From: Propionigenium maris DSM 9537
GTDB taxonomy: Bacteria > Fusobacteriota > Fusobacteriia > Fusobacteriales > Fusobacteriaceae
Assembly (NCBI RefSeq): GCF_027925155.1
Contig: NZ_BSDY01000006.1
Span: 124,001 to 188,000, forward strand
Direction of reading: 5' to 3'
Length of the DNA: 64,000 nt
In this document: positions 59,868 to 64,000 of the stretch, one piece after another
Numbering within the stretch: position 1 is the stretch's first letter
How the letters are laid out: each line of letters begins with the position of its first letter
The notes under the pieces: model-generated
The model's database searches: none
What the model saw: the letters and a program-made list of their open reading frames with translations, nothing else
What the model was told of the DNA's origin: nothing
Translations under genes and position numbers: made by a program

Positions 59868-61439
59868 ATGAGAATGAACCCTACAGTGATAACAGCATCT
59901 GCAGTAGTAGGTCTGAGCCTGATACTAGCTATGGTATACAAGAAGTCTATAATAGATAAGAAGATAAATGAACTTAACAACTTAGAGGATGAAGTAGCTA
60001 AGGCAAAGGTAAAGGCTGAAAAAGTAGTTGAAAATGCTAAAAAGGAAGCAAGTGCTAAGGGCAAGGAGATAGAGCTTAAGGCAAAGGAAAGAGTCTACAA
60101 TATGAAGGAGGAGGCAGAGAAGGATATCAGATCTGCCAAGCAGGATATTCAGCAGAAGGAAGCTAGAATAGCCAAGAAAGAGGAAACTCTGGATAAGAAG
60201 ATAGACAGGGTAGAGGCAAAATCCAATGAGCTAGACAAGGTTCAGGAGAAGCTGGATGAAAAGAATAAAGAGATAGAAGTGGTAAGAGCTAAGCAGGAGG
60301 AGGAGCTAGAGAGAATAGCTTGTCTTTCTAAGACTGAGGCTAAGGATATGCTTATATCTAAGCTAAAGGATGAGCTTGCCCACGAATCTGCTGTAGCAAT
60401 CAAGGAGTATGAGGGTAAGGTTAAAGAGGAGAAGGACAGAATCTCCAAGAGGATCATATCCACAGCTATCGGAAAGGCTTCTGCAGACTTTGTAGTGGAT
60501 GCTACAGTATCTGTTGTAAACCTTCCAAACGATGAGATGAAGGGTAGAATTATAGGTAGAGAGGGTAGAAATATCAGAGCTATCGAAGCAATTACAGGAG
60601 TGGACGTAATCATCGACGATACTCCAGAAGCAGTGGTAATCTCAAGTTTTGATGGTGTAAAGAGAGAGATCGCTAGAAACGCCATTGAAAAGCTGGTAAC
60701 AGATGGAAGAATCCACCCAGCTAAGATTGAGGAAGCTGTAAATAAAGCTAAAAAAGAGATAAACAAGGAAATCATAGAGGCTGGAGAGCACGCTATCCTT
60801 GAGCTGGGAATTCCTGGAATGCATCAGGAGATAGTAAAAACTCTTGGAAGACTGAAGTTTAGAACAAGTTATGGTCAGAATGTACTTGTACACTCTATTG
60901 AGGTGGCTAAGCTTGCTGGTAACCTGGCTGCAGAGATTGGAGCAGATGCTACTCTTGCTAAGAGAGCGGGACTTCTACACGATGTAGGTAAGGTACTGGA
61001 TCACGATATAGAGGCTTCTCACGCAATTATAGGTGGGGAGTACCTGAAGAAATTCGGAGAGAAAGCTGAAGTAATAAATGCAGTAGCAGCTCACCACAAT
61101 GAGGTAGAGTTTGAAACTGTAGAGGCTATCCTTGTTCAGGCAGCAGACGCTGTATCAGCATCCAGACCAGGAGCAAGAAGAGAGACTCTTTCTACATACC
61201 TGAAGAGATTAGAGGATCTAGAGGATATCGCTAACTCATTTGAGGGTGTTGACTCATCTTATGCTATCCAGGCTGGAAGAGAGGTAAGAATCATCATCAA
61301 TCCTGAAAAGATCAATGATGATGCTGCCACTAAGATGTCTAGAGATGTAGCTAAGAAGGTAGAGGAGACTATGCAGTACCCTGGACAGATCAAGGTAACT
61401 GTAATAAGAGAAACAAGAGCAACTGAATATGCCAAGTAA
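59868..61439 (+). CDS. rny: Ribonuclease Y
   Basis: 523 aa. N-terminal membrane anchor (about 5-22), a long coiled coil (30-190), a KH domain (around 205-270, [16 protein letters not shown]) and an HD domain ([15 protein letters not shown] near 365). RNase Y starts mRNA decay at the membrane. It lies 20 nt after the STAS gene, so it is probably in the same transcript. In many Firmicutes ymdB follows directly; here an IS200 element and an orphan barrel lie between. Confidence 0.97.
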   Translation: MRMNPTVITASAVVGLSLILAMVYKKSIIDKKINELNNLEDEVAKAKVKAEKVVENAKKEASAKGKEIELKAKERVYNMKEEAEKDIRSAKQDIQQKEARIAKKEETLDKKIDRVEAKSNELDKVQEKLDEKNKEIEVVRAKQEEELERIACLSKTEAKDMLISKLKDELAHESAVAIKEYEGKVKEEKDRISKRIISTAIGKASADFVVDATVSVVNLPNDEMKGRIIGREGRNIRAIEAITGVDVIIDDTPEAVVISSFDGVKREIARNAIEKLVTDGRIHPAKIEEAVNKAKKEINKEIIEAGEHAILELGIPGMHQEIVKTLGRLKFRTSYGQNVLVHSIEVAKLAGNLAAEIGADATLAKRAGLLHDVGKVLDHDIEASHAIIGGEYLKKFGEKAEVINAVAAHHNEVEFETVEAILVQAADAVSASRPGARRETLSTYLKRLEDLEDIANSFEGVDSSYAIQAGREVRIIINPEKINDDAATKMSRDVAKKVEETMQYPGQIKVTVIRETRATEYAK

Positions 61440-61445
61440 TCAACT

Positions 61446-61475
61446 AGAGACGGTTTAGGCCGTCTCTTTTTTTTG
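61446..61475 (+). terminator. Terminator after rny
   Basis: AGAGACGG, TTTAGG, CCGTCTCT, eight T. Confidence 0.9.
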
Positions 61476-61545
61476 TAAAAAAGAAAACCACCTGCTATGC
61501 GGGTGGTCCCCAAAAAGCCGGAAGGCTATGCTTATGATATGAAAA

Positions 61546-61603
61546 AACCTCCCTTGATATAATCACTTTAGGTTTGCCGACCAGTGAATAATTAAGGGAG
61601 GTT
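61546..61603 (+). promoter_or_regulatory. tnpA leader hairpin that hides the ribosome binding site
   Basis: AACCTCCCTT (61546-61555) pairs perfectly with AAGGGAGGTT (61594-61603), which contains the Shine-Dalgarno; an inner TCACT/AGTGA pair extends it. IS200 elements are known to restrict their transposase this way. Confidence 0.75.
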
Positions 61604-61606
61604 CAA

Positions 61607-62074
61607 ATGGATAGCAACAGTTTAGCACATACTCGATGGAATTGTAAATATCATATAGTTTTCGCGCCAAAGTATAGGCGACAGATAATATATGGGAAGA
61701 TAAAACAAGATATAGGACAAATACTTCGAAAGCTCTGTGAAAATAAAAAAGTAGAGATACATGAAGCAAGTGCTTGTAAAGACCACATACATATGCTAGT
61801 AAGTATTCCACCTAAGTTAAGCGTTTCAAGTTTCATGGGTTACCTGAAAGGTAAAAGTTCATTAATGATATTTGATAGACATGCGAATTTAAAATATAAA
61901 TATGGAAATAGACATTTTTGGTGTCGAGGATATTATGTTGATACAGTAGGTAGGAACAGGAAAAGGATCGAGGAGTATATAAGAAGTCAGCTGCAAGAAG
62001 GTATTGCTGAGGATCAGTTAACTTTGAAAGAGTATATCGATCCTTTTACTGGAGATAAAGTAAGAAAGAACTAG
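61607..62074 (+). CDS. tnpA: IS200/IS605-family Y1 transposase TnpA
   Basis: 155 aa, full length. HUH motif DHIHMLVSIPP with His60 and His62, catalytic Tyr124 in RNRKRIEEYIRSQ. N terminus HTRWNCKYHIVFAPKYRRQ is typical of IS200. The frame is intact, so the element may be active. It is used for single-strand excision and insertion at hairpin ends. Confidence 0.95.
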   Translation: MDSNSLAHTRWNCKYHIVFAPKYRRQIIYGKIKQDIGQILRKLCENKKVEIHEASACKDHIHMLVSIPPKLSVSSFMGYLKGKSSLMIFDRHANLKYKYGNRHFWCRGYYVDTVGRNRKRIEEYIRSQLQEGIAEDQLTLKEYIDPFTGDKVRKN

Positions 62075-62207
62075 AAACCAAGAGCTACTTAAGTAGCTGA
62101 ATGAAATATTACGCGGTTGGCAAACCGTTCAGAAGGGCTTCAGCCCAATGCTGGGACATCGCCCTTCTAGGGCTTGAGCAAACTACCACTTGAAGTGGTA
62201 GTTTTGA

Positions 62208-62498
62208 TTGTTGGAGAGGTGTTTCGCTCTCGAGGAGAGCGAGGTACTTTCTTATCTTGATATAAGAAAGTACCCAAAGAAAAGTGGATACTTTTGTCTT
62301 GATACAAAAGTATCCAAAAGATCAAGTCTTCCGACAATAGTCTTTATAAGTTGTACAGATCTTTCATTGCTCTCCAGGGCTCTCTACAGAGCCTGAAGAA
62401 GTTAAACGCAATGACGTAAACTATTCTAGTGAAGTCGGACGACTGCCTGCAGACAGCCACTTCAATCAAAACTTTAATTCGTGTAAATGCCTCTCCAA
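62208..62498. repeat. Array of palindromes beside the IS200 element
   Basis: Between IS200 and the next gene there is no credible gene. Hairpins: TCGCTCTC-GAG-GAGAGCGA (62224-62242); GGTACTTTCTTAT-CTTGAT-ATAAGAAAGTACC (62243-62274, 13 bp); GGATACTTTTGT-CTTGAT-ACAAAAGTATCC (62286-62315, 12 bp); GGCTCT/AGAGCC near 62370-62390. TTGGAGAGG (62211-62219) and CCTCTCCAA (62490-62498) bracket the whole. Confidence 0.7.
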
Positions 62499-62689
62499 AT
62501 GATTTCGGTCATAATTAGTGTGATTCGTGGCAAGTGTTTAAAGGATACCTTATCAAAAAAGCTTTTTAAATGTAGATTCAATAATTTATGTATAGGTATG
62601 TATGGGAGGTTCTAAAGAAATGTCTAGTGAAACCTGGTATTTAAAGGTGAAGAAGGTTAAACTAAAAGTAAAAAAGTCAGGTGATAGAG

Positions 62690-63790
62690 ATGAAAAGGTT
62701 TATTGCAATGCTGGCGGTAACCCTCTTCCTGTGTGGGAATAGCTATTCAGAGGAGTATCAGCAGGAGGTAGTAAAGTTGTCCGCCAAAGAAAAGATAGCC
62801 TACACGGGGCTGGGGCTTGGAGGCCTTGCAGGGATAGTTCTCATAGCAGACAATATAAGCAGCGACAGCGACGGGACCAAGGTGGAGATAGGAGACCCTC
62901 CCCCAGAGGAGCAGCCGTCTCCCATGATGGTCTCTTCATCAGGTCCTTCCTACAGGGAGAAGACCCTGAGGGACATGGGCAGGGTTAACCTATATCTAGA
63001 GGACCTATCTACAGTGTTCAGAGAGATGGGAAGGATGAGGAGGGAGGGAGAGGAGAATGAGGTCTCCATCTTTGTGGAAGCCCTGGACAGAAGGGGAGAG
63101 TATGAAGGGGTAGTTGGTGGAGCCTACTTCATTAAGGATGTAGGGAAGTACTTAGGGGCAGATGTAAGGGGAAGCCTGGGATATGGACACTCCTCTGTGG
63201 ACTATGACGGGGGAGCCGAGGGGAGCTCAGAGGTGATCCACTGTGCCCTCCACCTGAACTATGACAGGGAGACCTTTAAAAACTATACCTGGTTATTCAA
63301 TGAATTTTCCTATAACAGATTTAAGGAGGGGGAGAAAGCCAGATACAGGGGGACAGCCCTGGCTCTGGGGACTGAGAACGGCTACCTTCTTACAGCGGGA
63401 AGGTTACAGATAATACCCTTCATCTTTGCCCAGGGGAGCTTCTATAAGAGGGAAGCCATAGAACTGGAGGAGGTAAGGGTAGGCTCCGATAACTATACCT
63501 CCTTTAAGTGGGGACCTGGGATAGAGGGAAGATACAAAACTCAGGTAGGAGTCTATGATCTGTCTAACTCCATGAGGGTGATCTACAGGATGGAGGAGGG
63601 GAATATCTACGATGAGGTATCCACCTCGCAAGGGAGGATAGAGGATGTAGGGGAGGATGAGGTACTGGAACTATCTCTGGAGAGCACGGCAGAAAGGGAT
63701 AGGAACTCTATATTTGCAAGGGCAGCCTACTATATCCAGGGGGGAGATAACTACTATGGAGGGAGCCTGGGAGTCAGCTGGAAGCTATAA
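62690..63790 (+). CDS. Outer membrane beta-barrel protein, autotransporter-like barrel without passenger
   Basis: 366 aa from ATG 62690 (AGGTGATAGAG upstream). Signal peptide MKRFIAMLAVTLFLCGNSYS, then a hydrophobic Gly-rich segment (YTGLGLGGLAGIVLIADNI, about 37-55), a Pro-rich linker (PPPEEQPSP) and a C-terminal region of about 260 residues with amphipathic strands ending GGSLGVSWKL. The RVNLYLEDLSTVFREM helix before the barrel recalls autotransporter translocators, but there is no passenger domain. The hydrophobic segment after the signal is odd for a periplasmic stretch. Function unknown. GC content is higher than in the surrounding intergenic DNA. Confidence 0.7.
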   Translation: MKRFIAMLAVTLFLCGNSYSEEYQQEVVKLSAKEKIAYTGLGLGGLAGIVLIADNISSDSDGTKVEIGDPPPEEQPSPMMVSSSGPSYREKTLRDMGRVNLYLEDLSTVFREMGRMRREGEENEVSIFVEALDRRGEYEGVVGGAYFIKDVGKYLGADVRGSLGYGHSSVDYDGGAEGSSEVIHCALHLNYDRETFKNYTWLFNEFSYNRFKEGEKARYRGTALALGTENGYLLTAGRLQIIPFIFAQGSFYKREAIELEEVRVGSDNYTSFKWGPGIEGRYKTQVGVYDLSNSMRVIYRMEEGNIYDEVSTSQGRIEDVGEDEVLELSLESTAERDRNSIFARAAYYIQGGDNYYGGSLGVSWKL

Positions 63791-63815
63791 AAAAATAGAA
63801 AATTACTGATAAAAA

Positions 63816-63824
63816 TGATATAAT
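63816..63824 (+). promoter_or_regulatory. Extended -10 promoter upstream of ymdB
   Basis: TGATATAAT (63816-63824), about 95 nt before the ymdB start; no clear -35. Confidence 0.5.
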
Positions 63825-63919
63825 AATTGGGTTATATATATGAGGAATTACTCTTTTAAGAGAGTTAGATGTAGAAGACATAATATTTTTTAAATTAGAA
63901 ATTAGAAAGTAGGAAGAAA

Positions 63920-64000
63920 ATGAGAATACTAGTAGTAGGTGACGTAGTAGGAAAACCAGGGAGAAACACCCTGAAGACATTTTTGAGCAAGAGGAAGTCG
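63920..64000 (+). CDS. ymdB: YmdB-family metallophosphoesterase, N-terminal fragment
   Basis: The last 27 codons of the window start with ATG 63920, nine bases after AGGAAG, and encode MRILVVGDVVGKPGRNTLKT, the metal-binding first strand (GDVVGKPGR) of the TIGR00282/YmdB family of 2',3'-cyclic nucleotide phosphodiesterases. The gene runs out of the window. In Firmicutes ymdB adjoins rny, matching its place here apart from the inserted 2.4 kb. Confidence 0.8.
   Translation, partial: MRILVVGDVVGKPGRNTLKTFLSKRKS

Larger units (their letters stand above)
61487..62207 (+). mobile_element. IS200-type insertion sequence (about 720 bp)
   Basis: Only a tnpA-type transposase, as in IS200. Left end hairpin ACCACC...GGTGGT (61487-61507); right end hairpin AACTACCACTT-G-AAGTGGTAGTT (62181-62203) followed by TTGATTG. 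No terminal inverted repeats or target duplication are expected. Further internal palindromes: AGCTACTTAAGTAGCT (62083-62098) and AGAAGGGC/GCCCTTCT (62131-62168). Exact ends are estimates. Confidence 0.8.

Noticed and set aside
60242..60775. 177-codon minus-strand frame inside rny
   Set aside because: Serine- and phenylalanine-rich shadow of the coiled-coil and KH coding region.
62208..62396. 62-codon frame after the IS200 element
   Set aside because: It is read through the palindrome array; the sequence is explained by hairpins and there is no ribosome binding site.

Overview
The window reads as a chromosomal segment of a Gram-negative, low-to-moderate GC anaerobe, most likely a member of the Fusobacteriota (Propionigenium/Ilyobacter/Cetobacterium-like). 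This is inferred from three tandem FomA-type porins, lipoproteins and beta-barrels that imply an outer membrane, a heptose adenylyltransferase for LPS, Firmicutes-like features (Prp-processed L27, RNase Y, ObgE) and promoters close to TTGACA-N17-TATAAT. No rRNA or tRNA gene was recognised.

Layout. 1-4.6 kb: end of an unknown gene, a secreted helical protein, then prfA-prmC-queA-rsmD. 4.6-7.3 kb (minus strand): a 45-codon small gene, then the Nudix-hldE2-tsaE-tsaB operon. 7.4-13.4 kb: lipoproteins, xseB-ispA, a CCA-type nucleotidyltransferase, a DUF6941-like protein, rplM-rpsI. 13.4-21.1 kb: an envelope region with a 1-kb structured AT-rich gap, three FomA-like porins, another beta-barrel, a repeat-containing exported protein and a candidate sigma-E-dependent sRNA. 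21.1-33.3 kb: coaX, lipoprotein, tmcAL, a GPH sugar transporter, dgt, ComEC, a site-2 protease, YigZ, a YwaF-like protein, RNase H with viroplasmin domains, two small paralogues, rpmE, upp. 33.4-34.9 kb: a 51-aa lipoprotein and an IS91-type element. 34.9-44.6 kb: a maltodextrin divergon, with a LamB-like porin opposite malE-malF-malG-malQ-TrmB regulator-glgP. 44.8-51.2 kb: a flavodiiron/rubredoxin/oxidoreductase fusion, an M3 peptidase, an alanine:sodium symporter. 51.6-57.3 kb: rplU-prp-rpmA, a PEP-utiliser-like phosphotransferase with an FMN-type partner, a small exported protein, obgE. 57.4-64 kb: miaA with a structured leader, an RsbW/STAS pair, rny, an IS200 element with a palindrome array, an orphan barrel and the start of ymdB.

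How it fits together. The mal region is a complete uptake and breakdown route for maltodextrins (porin, binding protein, permeases, amylomaltase, phosphorylase, regulator), but it lacks the transport ATPase. The lamB/malE intergenic region carries two matching palindromes, each at the predicted start of one of the divergent transcripts.

The most interesting signal is at about 19,963-20,165. A promoter with sigma-E geometry is followed by a gene-free stretch that ends in a strong terminator. It contains one segment complementary to the 5' leaders of two of the porins and a CUCCCCU segment complementary to the Shine-Dalgarno sequences of all three. In Fusobacterium nucleatum the sigma-E-dependent sRNA FoxI represses FomA, so this looks like a counterpart in another fusobacterial lineage. 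Other points of note are an 80-nt intergenic repeat family with its own terminator, unannotated small genes, and a PrmC with a duplicated N-terminal domain.
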